Shown here: positions 1-8,889 of the stretch, one piece after another | Layout: each line of letters starts with the position of its first letter | Position numbering within the stretch: position 1 is the stretch's first letter | Assembly: GCA_026397475.1 (NCBI GenBank) | Contig: JAPLUT010000006.1 | Span: forward strand, 227,859-291,858 | Source: a candidate division SR1 bacterium | GTDB taxonomy: Bacteria; Patescibacteriota; Gracilibacteria; Absconditabacterales; Absconditicoccaceae | Length of the DNA: 64,000 nt | Direction: 5' to 3' | Program-made: the position numbers and the translations under genes | Notes under the pieces: model-generated | The model's input: the letters and a program-made list of their open reading frames with translations, nothing else | The model's database searches: none | What the model was told of the DNA's origin: nothing

Positions 1-363
1 ATTGCAAGATTTTTTGCAAGAGTTATGGGACAAGCAGATCCTATTACTTGAGCACCAAATGCTGCATCACAAGCGCTTCAAAAATCACAAAATATCGTTG
101 GTAAAATACGAAGCACAGCAAATCAAGCGGTATCAAAAGTTACTGACGTTACTGGACAAGTCGTTGCAAAAGCTACTGACGTGGCGAGTCAAGCGGTATC
201 AAAAGCTACTGACGTTACTGGACAAGTCGTTGCAAAAGCTACTAGTGTCGCAAATCAAGCTACTCAAAAGGTTCAACAAGTTGTTGCACCTGCTTCTTCT
301 GCGCCTCAAGCAACAGAAACTGTTGCTCCAGCAGCTCAACCTACGCCACCTTCTGCATCTTAA
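1..363 (+). CDS. C-terminal part of a low-complexity repeat protein
   Basis: The frame is open from base 1 and ends at TAA 361-363, so the start lies outside the window. One in-frame TGA (49-51) is read as Gly. The visible 120 residues contain two near-identical 22-residue units built around TDVTGQVVAKAT, followed by a Pro/Ala/Gln/Thr-rich tail. Such composition suits a secreted or surface-exposed linker protein, but no family is recognised. A terminator follows 30 bases downstream. Confidence 0.55.
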
Positions 364-392
364 TAATTATTAAAATATTTTCTTACTAATAA

Positions 393-420
393 AAAACTGG
401 CCGTTTAGGTCAGTTTTTTT
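393..420 (+). terminator. Rho-independent terminator
   Basis: The stem AAAACTG-CC pairs with GG-CAGTTTT and runs into a T tract, 30 bases after the stop of the repeat protein. Confidence 0.8.
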
Positions 421-441
421 GTTCTTAGGTCTATATGTTTC

Positions 442-624
442 TTATTTTTCTTCTAAGAGAGCTTGTACTAAAACATTTATTTCATCCATAAATTCTTTGT
501 TTTGGTCTAATCCGCTTTCATGGATTACTTGCATTACTCGATCAAGTCTTTTCTTTTTTTCTTGAACTTTTTTGATATCTTCAGCATCTATTATGCTTAA
601 ATCTATTGGTTGTGCTTTTGTCAT
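442..624 (-). CDS. small charged hypothetical protein
   Basis: A 60-residue protein, rich in Lys, Glu and Asp and predicted to be helical, with no cysteines and no membrane segment. It starts at ATG 624 and lies 28 bases downstream of trpS on the same strand, so it is probably the last gene of that transcript. It contains a single Gly (GGA-type), so it gives no evidence on codon reassignment. I do not recognise a family. The short length makes a chance ORF possible, but the position and strand favour a real gene. Confidence 0.5.
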   Translation of the reverse strand: MTKAQPIDLSIIDAEDIKKVQEKKKRLDRVMQVIHESGLDQNKEFMDEINVLVQALLEEK

Positions 625-652
625 CTGTTATATAGTATCAAATAAAGTGTTA

Positions 653-1630
653 TTATAGTTTGAATCCTACTTTTTTATATATTTCTTCTATCTTTTTTTG
701 AGCGATTTCATTCACTTTTTTAGTGTTTTTGTTTACGAGAGCTATGATTGTCTCATCTGAAATCTCTGCATATCTTTTTTGGATAGGCTGAACAAATGAA
801 ATAATTTTTTCATACAGATATTCTTTCACATCCTTATAACTCAATCCTCATGCCAGATATCTTTTTCTTAGTATTTCATCTTCTTCTGGAGTCAGAAATA
901 ATTTACAGATTTTATACACATTACATTCATCTGGATTTTTTACTTCTTCGATAGCCAATGTGCTCGTTGGGATCTGTTTAACTCTTTTCAGAATAGTTTT
1001 CTCGTCGTCGAGAAGTCAGATGTAATTGTTATATGATTTACTCATTTTGCGCCCGTCTACTCAGAGAACAGTTGCAACCTCTTCTTGGATATATACGTCA
1101 GGCATTTTAAATGTCTCACCAAATTCATTGTTGAATTTCATTGCTATGTCTCTTGCGTATTCTACGTGTTGTTTCTGATCTTTTCCCACAGGCACAATAT
1201 TGGCGTCATAAAGTAAGATATCTGCTGCCATTAAAATAGGATAACAAAATGTTCCTATACTAATTTCCTTGGCTTTCCCTTTATCTAAGGCTTCTTTGTA
1301 GGAATGCATTCTTTCCATAAATCCCATATGCGTTAAGCATGTGAATATCCAACCGAGCTGTGCATGTCATGGAATTTCTGCAGGATTATAAATAATAAAT
1401 CTTTCTAAATCTACTCAACATGCTGCATAAAGTTTCACGATATTAATCCCATTTTGTTTGAGTGCGCTAGCATCGTGAAGCTGCGTGAAGGCATGCATAT
1501 TTGCTAAAAATAAAAATATTTCTGCGTCTTTAAACTTGTCTGCTAAATGTAACATAGGCTTGATTGCGCCAAAATAATTTCCTATATGAAACTGACTGTC
1601 AGTAGGTTTAACTCAGGTTAGAATTCTCAT
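653..1630 (-). CDS. trpS: tryptophan--tRNA ligase (TrpRS)
   Basis: Class I aminoacyl-tRNA synthetase that charges tRNA-Trp; 325 residues, the normal bacterial TrpRS length. The start at ATG 1630 gives the usual opening MRILTGVKPT, in which the Gly is TGA, followed by a HIGH-type HIGNYFGAI. The signature loop KMSKSYNN follows DGR and ends the catalytic core. The C-terminal helical region contains RYLAGGLSYKDV, whose first Gly is again TGA. At least five in-frame TGAs fall on Gly positions, and under the standard code the gene breaks into several pieces. It is transcribed away from the tRNA cluster. If CGA is read as Trp in this organism (see findings), this enzyme would also have to charge a tRNA-Trp with anticodon UCG, which is not in the window. 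Confidence 0.95.
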
Positions 1631-1798
1631 TGTTTCTTCTCTAGAAGGTAAAATATGTGTGTTTTTCCAGTGTATCGTTTTCGTGAATTAATTCAATGCA
1701 TAATTGTAAATTTTCGCTTGAATTGCATTAGAAAATATATATATACAACACACCCTGTTCACGCAGGATATTTTGTATTTATGTTTGTAAAAATATAT

Positions 1799-1869
1799 TG
1801 GGGAATCGTCTAACGGTAGGACAGCGGACTTTGACTCCGTCAGTCTAGGTTCGAATCCTAGTTCCCCAA
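1799..1869 (+). tRNA. tRNA-Gln (TTG)
   Basis: Acceptor TGGGGAA pairs with TTCCCCA. The anticodon loop CTTTGAC gives TTG, and the T arm AGGTTCGAATCCT is intact. CCA is not encoded. First tRNA of the cluster. Confidence 0.95.
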
Positions 1870-1947
1870 AGTTAATTCAGAATTCAAAAGAGGGGAATTA
1901 TGTGCTTCTGTATCCTAAATTCCGAATTCCGAATTCTACGTTGCTAC

Positions 1948-2022
1948 TGCGGGATAGAGAAACGGTATCTCGTTGGGCTCATAACCCGAAGACAGGTGGT
2001 TCGACTCCATCTCCCGCAACCA
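1948..2022 (+). tRNA. initiator tRNA-fMet (CAT)
   Basis: The anticodon stem carries the three consecutive G:C pairs (GGG/CCC) typical of initiator tRNA around the loop CTCATAA. CCA is encoded. The acceptor begins with T opposite A rather than the classical C-A mismatch. Confidence 0.9.
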
Positions 2023-2054
2023 AGAGAAATATAACTTTAATAAAATAATACTGA

Positions 2055-2127
2055 TCGGGAGTAGCTTAGCTGGTAGAGCGTCTGACTCTGAATCAGGAGG
2101 TCCTAGGTTCGAATCCTAGCTCCCGAG
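2055..2127 (+). tRNA. tRNA-Gln (CTG)
   Basis: Acceptor TCGGGAG/CTCCCGA and anticodon loop CTCTGAA give anticodon CTG. The discriminator base is G, as in typical tRNA-Gln. Confidence 0.88.
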
Positions 2128-2138
2128 AATGCATCCGT

Positions 2139-2190
2139 GCCGGGGTGATGGAATGGTAGACATGTCCCGATAGAATCGGGATGCCTTATA
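2139..2190 (+). pseudogene. 5' half of a decayed tRNA-Leu copy
   Basis: Bases 2139-2164 match the first 26 bases of the intact tRNA-Leu at 2477. The anticodon arm is replaced by a 7-bp hairpin, TCCCGAT-aga-ATCGGGA, and the variable and T arms are missing. Bases 2152-2188 recur with one mismatch at 2575-2611, where the matching 3' half survives. Confidence 0.75.
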
Positions 2191-2218
2191 TAGATAATTA
2201 CCCGCTAACTTACCATTG

Positions 2219-2461
2219 ATGTTTGGATATGTATATGTACTTGAAATGGCTAATGGAAAGTATTATGTATGAAGTACAAAAAATATTCAAAATAGATTGA
2301 TTGAACATCAAACATGAGAGAGTAAAAGTACTAAAAATCATTTGCCTGTTAAGCTTCTATTTTATAAAAAATATGCTACTATTATAGAAGCCATACATAT
2401 GGAAACAAAAATTAAAAAATCAAAAAGTAGAAAAGTGATTGAACTGTTTATTAAAGATTAG
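2219..2461 (+). CDS. GIY-YIG domain nuclease-like protein
   Basis: An 80-residue single-domain protein. It starts MFGYVYVLEMANGKYYVGST, the GIY-YIG motif in the variant form YVY...YVG, followed by N-RL-EH and a basic C-terminus. Both in-frame TGAs code for Gly: in YVG at the core motif, and in the segment HQTGES. Free-standing proteins of this type resemble the catalytic domain of UvrC and of homing endonucleases. The gene sits exactly between a 5' tRNA-Leu fragment and an intact tRNA-Leu, flanked by 37-base direct repeats, which suggests a tRNA-associated mobile gene. It has no added DNA-binding domain, so homing activity is inference. Confidence 0.85.
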
Positions 2462-2476
2462 TGCGAGTACACTTGT

Positions 2477-2557
2477 GCCGGGGTGATGGAATGGTAGACA
2501 TGCTTGGCTTAGAACCAAGTGCCTTACGGTGTGCAGGTTCGAGTCCTGTCCCCGGTA
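2477..2557 (+). tRNA. tRNA-Leu (TAG)
   Basis: Acceptor GCCGGGG/CCCCGGT, anticodon loop CTTAGAA (TAG), a long variable arm and an intact T arm GGTTCGAGTCC. It is complete, unlike the two flanking copies. Confidence 0.94.
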
Positions 2558-2573
2558 AATATATACACGCATT

Positions 2574-2643
2574 AAATGGTAGACGTGTCCCGATAGAATC
2601 GGGATGCCTTACGGTGTTCCTCTATAGCTAGGAATCCCCGGTA
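2574..2643 (+). pseudogene. 3' half of a decayed tRNA-Leu copy
   Basis: Begins in the D arm and carries the same odd hairpin as the 2139 fragment. It then continues with GCCTTACGGTGT, a damaged T arm and a CCCCGGT 3' acceptor strand; the 5' acceptor strand is missing. With the 2139 piece it makes up one tRNA-Leu-like gene split by the GIY-YIG gene plus the functional tRNA. Confidence 0.72.
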
Positions 2644-2728
2644 AATACATTCTCTAAGTGAAAACATCATTTGCTGTTGAAAACGATATCTGAATTCTTA
2701 TAGGTTAGTTCATTGAAAAAACAGACAT

Positions 2729-2801
<73 letters not shown>

Positions 2802-2840
2802 TTTAGATATTATTCTTTATACCTTTATACACCCATTAGT

Positions 2841-3104
2841 ATGCCAATTACAAAATCTGCAAAGAAAGCTGCGAAAAGATCTCTTGTATTCCAAAAAAGG
2901 AATAATGAATTTAAACTTAGAATGAAAATGGCTATCAAAAAGTTTTTGAAAAGCATAGATAAGTCTGAGAAGCTTTGACAAGAAGACCTTAATAAGGTGT
3001 ACAAGTTTATAGATAAATGTACAAAAGTTGGTGTTATCAAAAAAAATACTGCAGCTAGAAAGAAATCAAGAGTTGCAAAAGCATTTGCTAAACAATCTGC
3101 TTAG
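2841..3104 (+). CDS. rpsT: 30S ribosomal protein S20
   Basis: An 87-residue basic protein that binds 16S rRNA in the small subunit. It starts MPITKSAKKAAKRS and has the diagnostic C-terminal signature GVIKKNTAARKKSR. One in-frame TGA (Gly in EKLGQEDL) interrupts it under the standard code, so only an antisense ORF would be called there. The upstream region TTTATACACCCATTAGT lacks a Shine-Dalgarno sequence. It sits inside the tRNA cluster between tRNA-Asn and tRNA-Thr and may be co-transcribed with them. Confidence 0.95.
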
Positions 3105-3116
3105 CAAGCGCTTCAT

Positions 3117-3192
3117 GCCGACTTAGCTCATTCGGTAGAGCAACCGCCTTGTAAGCGGTAGGTGATCGGTTCGAATCCGATAGTCGGCTCCA
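3117..3192 (+). tRNA. tRNA-Thr (TGT)
   Basis: Acceptor GCCGACT/AGTCGGC, anticodon loop CTTGTA(A) giving TGT, CCA encoded. Confidence 0.94.
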
Positions 3193-3307
3193 TTAAAAAA
3201 TAATGAATAATGGAAAATTAAAAATGAGTAATAAATAATGAGGGAAAAAAATATAAAAAATATTTCCTAAATTATTAACTATTCATTGTTAATTATTAAT
3301 TTATTGT

Positions 3308-3384
3308 GGAGTGGTAGTTCAGCTGGTTAGAACGCCCGCCTGTCACGCGGGAGGTCGAGGGTTCGAGTCCCTTCCATTCCGCCA
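3308..3384 (+). tRNA. tRNA-Asp (GTC)
   Basis: Acceptor GGAGTGG/CCATTCC, anticodon loop CTGTCAC (GTC), discriminator G, CCA encoded. Confidence 0.95.
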
Positions 3385-3409
3385 TTAAATTTGACATACA
3401 AACCTAATT

Positions 3410-3481
3410 GGTCTTATCGTCTAACGGTTAGGACACGGGACTTTCAATCCTGCAATCGGGGTTCGATTCCCCGTAGGACCG
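3410..3481 (+). tRNA. tRNA-Glu (TTC)
   Basis: Acceptor GGTCTTA/TAGGACC and anticodon loop CTTTCAA (TTC). A decayed copy follows immediately. Confidence 0.94.
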
Positions 3482-3488
3482 ATTAATT

Positions 3489-3585
3489 TATTATCGTCTA
3501 ACGGTTAGAACATCCCAATTCATCCGCATAATCGGGGCCACCCCAAGGTTGGTAAATTCAATTTTCCGTGAGATCGATTAATACA
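3489..3585 (+). pseudogene. decayed tRNA-Glu copy
   Basis: TTATCGTCTAACGGTTAG matches the D-arm region of the preceding tRNA-Glu, and the end GATCGATTAAT mirrors its 3' flank. The anticodon arm is gone and about 25 bases of unrelated sequence are inserted, so it cannot fold as a tRNA. Confidence 0.65.
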
Positions 3586-3605
3586 ATAAGGGCCAAAAAT
3601 GTTAT

Positions 3606-3682
3606 GGGTGATTAGCTCAGTTGGCTAGAGCATCTGCCTTACAAGCAGGGGGTCGTAGGTTCGAGTCCTACATCACCCACCA
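3606..3682 (+). tRNA. tRNA-Val (TAC)
   Basis: Acceptor GGGTGAT/ATCACCC, anticodon loop CTTACAA (TAC), CCA encoded. Confidence 0.95.
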
Positions 3683-3709
3683 TATTAATACTTCAAATCT
3701 CCAGCTTAT

Positions 3710-3786
3710 GGGTCTATAACTCAGCTGGTTAGAGTAGTCGGCTCATAACCGATTTGTCGCTGGTTCGAGTCCAGCTAGGCCCACCA
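3710..3786 (+). tRNA. tRNA-Met or tRNA-Ile2 (CAT)
   Basis: Acceptor GGGTCTA/TAGGCCC, anticodon loop CTCATAA, CCA encoded. It lacks the initiator G:C run, so it is elongator Met or a lysidine-modified Ile tRNA. Sequence alone does not decide. Confidence 0.88.
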
Positions 3787-3815
3787 ATACCACTTCTTAA
3801 TCTTAATTTTGTCTT

Positions 3816-3892
3816 GCGGGTGTAACTCAATTGGCTAGAGTGCCTGCCTTCCAAGCAGACTGTTGCGAGTTCGAGTCTCGTCACCCGCTCCA
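3816..3892 (+). tRNA. tRNA-Gly (TCC)
   Basis: Acceptor GCGGGTG/CACCCGC, anticodon loop CTTCCAA (TCC), CCA encoded. It reads GGA/GGG codons. The TCA-anticodon tRNA-Gly needed to read UGA is not in this window. Confidence 0.95.
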
Positions 3893-3910
3893 TTAAGGAG
3901 TAATCGTTAT

Positions 3911-3956
3911 AAAAAATAAAAATAAAAAGGGCTTATGCTCTTTTTATTTTTATTTT
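3911..3956 (+). terminator. terminator closing the tRNA cluster
   Basis: A long hairpin of AAAAATAAAAATAAAAAG paired with CTTTTTATTTTTATTTT around a short loop, directly after tRNA-Gly. Confidence 0.75.
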
Positions 3957-4027
3957 AAAAAACAGTCTTTCAATAGTTGTTAAAAACAGTATACTTTTGA
4001 TGGAAAAATTTATTTATTGTATGTAGT

Positions 4028-5434
4028 ATGGTATATTTAGATAGATATGGAATAGCTTTTAGGCAAAACGAAAAATATCTTTTGGCCAATGATGAAATTA
4101 CCGTGTATCGTCCTGGGAATAGAATCTATCCTCATGAAAAATGATGGAAAATATGAGAAGTTGTTAAAACCAGAGTTATTGAAATTCCTTGAGATGATAA
4201 GTTATGAATATATCCTGTCTTTAGCAATGAGGTAGGTCTCGTCAAGATAACCAATATCCAACTTCTCCATGATTATGATTTGGCTAAGACGCCTGAAATT
4301 CTTGAACATGTGAAGTCCGTATATATTCACGCTACAGATTTTAGTTTATTAACAAGAATAGATATGAGGAAAGTAAATTCAGTTGGTCTTATAGATAACT
4401 CTGCGGAGATTAAAAAATTTTATGATGATGGAATTATTACTCCAGCAATTTTACCAGAAAACAACCCTGGTATTGATGATTTGCTAAAGGCAGGTAATTT
4501 TTCTATGGCGTTTATTAACCATGATTATGCTGCGCTTACTCCTAAAATGTGGAATTTTATTGCTAAGGAGTATGGGCTTGATATCAAAACAAGTATGGTA
4601 GTAGCAAAGGCTGAAAATTTAGCAAAAATATTTGATGTTCTTAGATTAAATAAAGATTATCTCTGATGATGATTGGGGATAGGATTCAAAGACACGGGGT
4701 ATGGACTTTTACATTCTGATGAAAATAAATACTTTGTTGATCCTGTAGCAGATGCTATGCAATCTACAAATTTCGTTGCTCACTTTGGAAATGAAATCCA
4801 TGGATACAACTCTGATGCCGCCTGATACTGTGAAAGCTTGACGGATAAGTTTAAAGAAATAGGAAAAGATATGTTAGAAAAAAATATTATTATGTTATGA
4901 GCTTGATGAACCGCTAGAGGAATAGCTTTGGAACTTGTTCATAGAGGTATCAAAAAATTGATTATCGTAAATAGAACACTTGAAAAAGCACAGGCTATCG
5001 CTGATAAACTTAATATTATCAAGCCAGATGTTGCTGTTGCTATGAATGAAGAGAGTATTTTCTCTTTCAAAGAACATATAGACGCGATTATTAATCTCTC
5101 GACTAAATGAGCTGATGGGAATCTTGAAAAGTTTTCTTGATTAACGCCTGCTTCATCTTTAGAAGAAAATCTTGCTTCTAGCAAACAGCTCTTGCAATCT
5201 TTTGCAAAAGAAAACCCTAAGCTTATCGTAAGTGATATTAATCTTACTAAGACATTAACGACTCCCTTGTTAGATATTGCAAAAGAAATTGGACTTCCTG
5301 TCCTTGATGGAAGAGGAATGGTCGTATACCAGTGAGTAGATGCAATATGGACAGTCTTTGGAGATAAGATTACAGCAAAATGATGAACAAAAGATGAAGT
5401 CAGACAGAAACTTATAAAAGAAATCTTAAAGTAA
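4028..5434 (+). CDS. shikimate dehydrogenase-like protein with N-terminal extension
   Basis: 468 residues joined across about ten in-frame TGAs. Residues ~90-240 resemble the AroE substrate-binding domain, with FGNEIHGYNSDAAGYCESL matching the family YNTD motif. The NADP-binding Rossmann segment IIMLGAGGTARGIALEL is followed by the IIVNRTLEKA helix, both classic for shikimate dehydrogenase. The C-terminus has DGRGMVVYQGVDAIW, the usual AroE end. About 90 N-terminal residues precede the dehydrogenase and form a separate beta-rich part not found in ordinary 270-residue AroE. The gene stands alone between two terminators, with no other shikimate gene nearby, so its physiological substrate is uncertain. 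No Shine-Dalgarno sequence precedes ATG 4028. Confidence 0.8.
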
Positions 5435-5460
5435 AGACTAAATAGAAAATAATAAAATTA

Positions 5461-5489
5461 AAACCTGATGTATTTCAGGTTTTTTTTAT
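5461..5489 (+). terminator. Rho-independent terminator
   Basis: AAACCTGA pairs with TCAGGTTT and is followed by T8, 26 bases after the AroE-like gene. Confidence 0.9.
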
Positions 5490-5573
5490 TTTGTGTCGGG
5501 GATCTCGATTATTATTCTTGATTTTTTATTTTATTCCTCTACTGTTACAAAAAAACAAATAATTAATATAATC

Positions 5574-6158
5574 ATGAAAGAAAATGAAATCAATGATTTG
5601 GTTGTGCTATTGCGGCCAATTCAAACAGAAACACAAAAGCAAGAAATCCACTTGCAAGAACTAAAAAATTTTCAAACAAAAAATAATCGTCTCAATGACA
5701 ATCCTGATCTTCTGGCGCTTATTTCAGCACAGAAACTTATTGTTGATGGCCTGAAAGCGAGAGATAGAGCAATGGAGGAGTATGTCCTTCCTGAGTCGCT
5801 TGTCATCAGAACATTCATGTCTGTTGAGGCAAATAAATTACTTACACATAGAGTGTCTATGGAAACTTTGTTTGTGGAAATAGATGACGTTGTTTTTGAA
5901 ATCAATAAAGTCGCTGAACGCAAATCAGAGTATCCTGGCATCAAAGATGGCGAGTATTTCTTTGCTGATAATGCTGTTCATACCCAAACGGGATGGCAGA
6001 ATTATTATCATTATGGTTCAAATGGTGCGGGGTTTCAAGACAGTTCTGTCTTTAAGGTAATTGCAACTTCGAATGAAGAGAAATATCCTAAAGTTCCTGT
6101 ACTTACAGTCAAAGATCTTGCTCGTCCGCGGATAACGATAGCGAAATTTGAGAAGTAA
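5574..6158 (+). CDS. hypothetical protein without UGA codons
   Basis: 194 residues, starting at ATG 5574 (MKENEINDLVV). The open frame extends up to 5493, but the upstream part is AT-rich, overlaps the terminator region and looks non-coding. The N-terminal half is helical and charged; the C-terminal half is richer in aromatic and beta-type residues (GWQNYYHYGSNGAGF). Its seven glycines are GGC, GGT, GGG or GGA and none is TGA, unlike its neighbours. It also uses CGG and CGC arginine codons that are rare nearby. It may be a horizontal acquisition. No family is recognised. Confidence 0.6.
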   Translation: MKENEINDLVVLLRPIQTETQKQEIHLQELKNFQTKNNRLNDNPDLLALISAQKLIVDGLKARDRAMEEYVLPESLVIRTFMSVEANKLLTHRVSMETLFVEIDDVVFEINKVAERKSEYPGIKDGEYFFADNAVHTQTGWQNYYHYGSNGAGFQDSSVFKVIATSNEEKYPKVPVLTVKDLARPRITIAKFEK

Positions 6159-6181
6159 GAGTTAAGTGTAAATGAAATTCT

Positions 6182-6207
6182 GGTGCTGTATTCAGCACCT
6201 TTTTTTT
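6182..6207 (+). terminator. Rho-independent terminator
   Basis: GGTGCTG/CAGCACC with a four-base loop followed by T8. Confidence 0.93.
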
Positions 6208-6326
6208 AAACCAGTTTCTGCCTGTTCTACAATCTTATTGTATTTTATACAATTATCTCTTGCAATTTAGTATATTATTGTATATAGTACAATTACTAAT
6301 CTATTTTATACTATTACTTTATTGTC

Positions 6327-7742
6327 ATGAAAGAAATGATGCGACATGAAAAATCATCTCAAGATGCTTGTGTCTATGATGCTGCTCAAGTTTTTCAGTC
6401 TGGAATTTTTAATCATTATATTTCTAATACTGCGTATCCTATCAATCATGGACAGACCATCAATGCTTATCGTTTGTCATCTTATGATGAAATTCTTGCT
6501 ACAGTAAAGGATTCACGAGCTTCGATTGATACCTTATGATTATATGTTCATATTCCTTTTTGTGAACACTGTTGTGCGTTTTGTGAGTATACAGTACTTC
6601 GTTCTGGAGGAGCGGCGACTATTCAAAAAGAAGTTCAGTCTAGCTATGTAGATTTGTTGCTTAAAGAATTTGATTTATATACAACCGCTTTAAATACAGA
6701 GAAAAAAACACTTATTGGATTTGATATATGAGGTGGGACACCTTCAGTTTTGCCCGCTTCCGATGTAGAACGTATTATTACAAAAGCAAAAGAATGTTTT
6801 ATTTTACCTGAAAATGTTGATATTAGTATCGAAACTACTCCCAAGATTGCAGCAGAAAGTCCAGAAAAAATTGCCGCATATTATGTTATGTGAATCAGGC
6901 GTATCAGTATGGGTGTGCAGACTATTAATGCAAAAATATTAGCACTTGTGGATCGTGTGCATACCAGTATTCAACGAAATAAACAAGCTATGCAAAATTT
7001 CCGTAATGCGTGATTTCAAAAATGCAATATCGATGTGATGTATGGTTTAGCCGGTCAGCAGTTGGAAGATATTCAAGCTACTATAGATCATATTATTGAA
7101 CTTAATCCTGAATATGTTACGCTTTATCGTACTCGTTTTAAGGGAACAAAAATTTCCCACCATGCTAAAGAGGTGAGTCTTGATGAAGTAAATAAGCAAA
7201 GTGATCTTTTGCATCATGCATTAATCACTGCTTGATATTATGGTGTTCCTTGAAAAAATACTTATTCTCGTATCATTGATGATCCGGGTACGAGTCACTA
7301 TTTGACGCAAAGAGTTATTTATGGCACGCCGTATTTGTGACTTGGACTGGGTGCACAATCTTATACTATTCACACTTTGTCGTATAATCAATGAGCTGCA
7401 AGTAAGCAATTGGCTATGTATCAGAAAGCTATCGAAGACTGATGTTTGCCTCTTCAGGATATGTATAATTTATCTCTTCCTGCTGCTATAGGAAAGTTTG
7501 TTTCTGTTTCTTTTTATTTCTGATGAATTAATCTTGCTGCTTTTCAAAAGCATTTTCAAAAATCTTTGGAATCATATTTCGCAAATGAAATTTCCTATGT
7601 TATCGAGCATTGATATATGAAATATACACAAGATTGCTTGGTTCTTACCGCCAAATGAACTAAGGTGTATAATGGAGTTATCGCATTATTTTATGCACCA
7701 GCAGTAAAAAAATATTTGCTCGATCTTTGTGAAAAAAAATAA
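6327..7742 (+). CDS. HemN/HemW-family radical SAM protein
   Basis: 471 residues. The [4Fe-4S] radical-SAM motif lies at C79-x3-C83-x2-C86, in the family context LYVHIPFCEHCCAFCEY. It is followed by GFDIGGGTPS, whose first GGG glycine is TGA. Later HemN-like blocks follow: RISMGVQT, a DVMYGLAGQ segment, and YLGLGLGAQSY, again with TGA glycines. The family includes oxygen-independent coproporphyrinogen oxidase and the haem chaperone HemW. No other haem gene is in the window, so the substrate cannot be assigned. An extension of about 70 residues precedes the barrel. A second radical-SAM gene overlaps or abuts its stop, suggesting a shared transcript. Confidence 0.87.
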
Positions 7743-7764
7743 TTTACTTCATTATTCGCTAGCT

Positions 7765-8499
7765 ATGTTTGCTAATATTTTGCTTTCATGACCTTGTAAT
7801 GCACGTTGTCCTTTTTGTATCGGCAAAAGCCTGAATAGTCAACTTAATCAAAACAATCTCTCTCTTTTTCCTCTCAAAAATATAGATAATTTTTTACAGA
7901 TTCTTATCGATAAGGGGATTACTGAAATTTCACTTACTTGAACTACTACGGATCCTTTACTTTATCAGTATCAGACTGAACTTGTTGCTTATGTTCGTAC
8001 TCGTATTCCGCAGGCAAAGATTTCTTTGCATACCAATGGTCGTCTCTTGCTTCAGCAAAAAGATATTGCTTCTCTCTATGATCGCATTTCTTTGTCTTTG
8101 CCAAGTTTTGATGAAATAACATATCATCATATGATGTGAGTTCCTGGCGTTCTTGATGTGCAAACTATTATACAACAAATTAATGTTCCTATTAAAATCT
8201 CTTGTATCGTTACTTGAGATACTACTAACGAACTTCCTTTTTTTATTCAACATTGTAAGGCGTTAGGCATTAAGAGACTTACTTTACGTATGCTGTCTCA
8301 TGATATGACAAATCGAGAAACATATATTGATCCACAAAAATTATGATGAAAGTATCTCCGCATGTTTGCTAACAATCCTGTCTATGATTTTGATTGATTG
8401 GAAGTGACTTTACGAAACTTTCAAAATAGTCAAATTTCTTGTATTAACTTGTATAGTAGTTGATTGATAAGTAATAATTACTTGCTCGATCAAGCGTAA
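7765..8499 (+). CDS. radical SAM protein
   Basis: 244 residues from ATG 7765, with the iron-sulfur motif SGPCNARCPFC (C11, C15, C18) near the N-terminus. The barrel contains a GITEISLTGTTTDP segment and a conserved cysteine region near the end (ISCINLYSSG). A GTG at 7729, overlapping the previous gene by 14 bases, would add 12 residues and is a possible alternative start. Five or more in-frame TGAs are read as Gly, two of them in SGPCN and LTGTT. It is placed directly after the HemN-like gene, so the two may act in one pathway. The substrate is unknown. Confidence 0.82.
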
Positions 8500-8573
8500 T
8501 TTTTATTTCCTTGAAGAATACTGCATTTTTCCTATTGTTTCTATGAGATTTTTAAATTTTTTTTATAAAAAAC

Positions 8574-8804
8574 ATGACTGAAGTTAATGTAGTAGATAGT
8601 AATTGAAATGAACTTGTGGCAGGGGATTCTGTTACGATTATTCAAAATTTAAAACCTAAGTGAGCCAAGGATATCAAAAAATGAACGGCTGTAAAAAATA
8701 TTCGTTTGATTGATGGTGATTCTGAAGCTATAGAATGACGCGTAGATGGTGTGGTTATGGTTATAAAAACTTGTTTTGTGAAAAAACTTAGCAAGAAAAA
8801 GTAG
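8574..8804 (+). CDS. PhnA/YjdM-like zinc-ribbon-less domain protein
   Basis: 76 residues: VVDSNGNELVAGDSVTII, then KGTAVKNIRLIDGDSEAIEG and a VDGVVMVIKTCFVKK end. This follows the C-terminal domain of PhnA (YjdM) closely. The usual N-terminal zinc ribbon of PhnA is absent. Four of the seven glycines are TGA, so the gene is invisible under the standard code. PhnA was named for its position in the E. coli phosphonate locus, but its function is not established and no phosphonate genes are present here. Confidence 0.85.
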
Positions 8805-8889
8805 CCTTATTATGTATATTATTTTCAATATGTCTTGTCTTTTGCTTTCTAAAAGATATTGTGTCTCATGTAAATAAAAAAATAAAACC

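Larger units (their letters stand above)
2152..2611. repeat. 37-base direct repeats bounding GIY-YIG gene and tRNA-Leu
   Basis: Bases 2152-2188 and 2575-2611 are identical except at one position (A/G at the tenth base). They enclose the GIY-YIG gene and the intact tRNA-Leu, consistent with a duplication made during insertion or unequal recombination. Confidence 0.8.

Noticed and set aside
5493..5573. N-terminal extension of the 5574 gene
   Set aside because: It starts inside the terminator area with AT-rich, hydrophobic, unlikely coding sequence.
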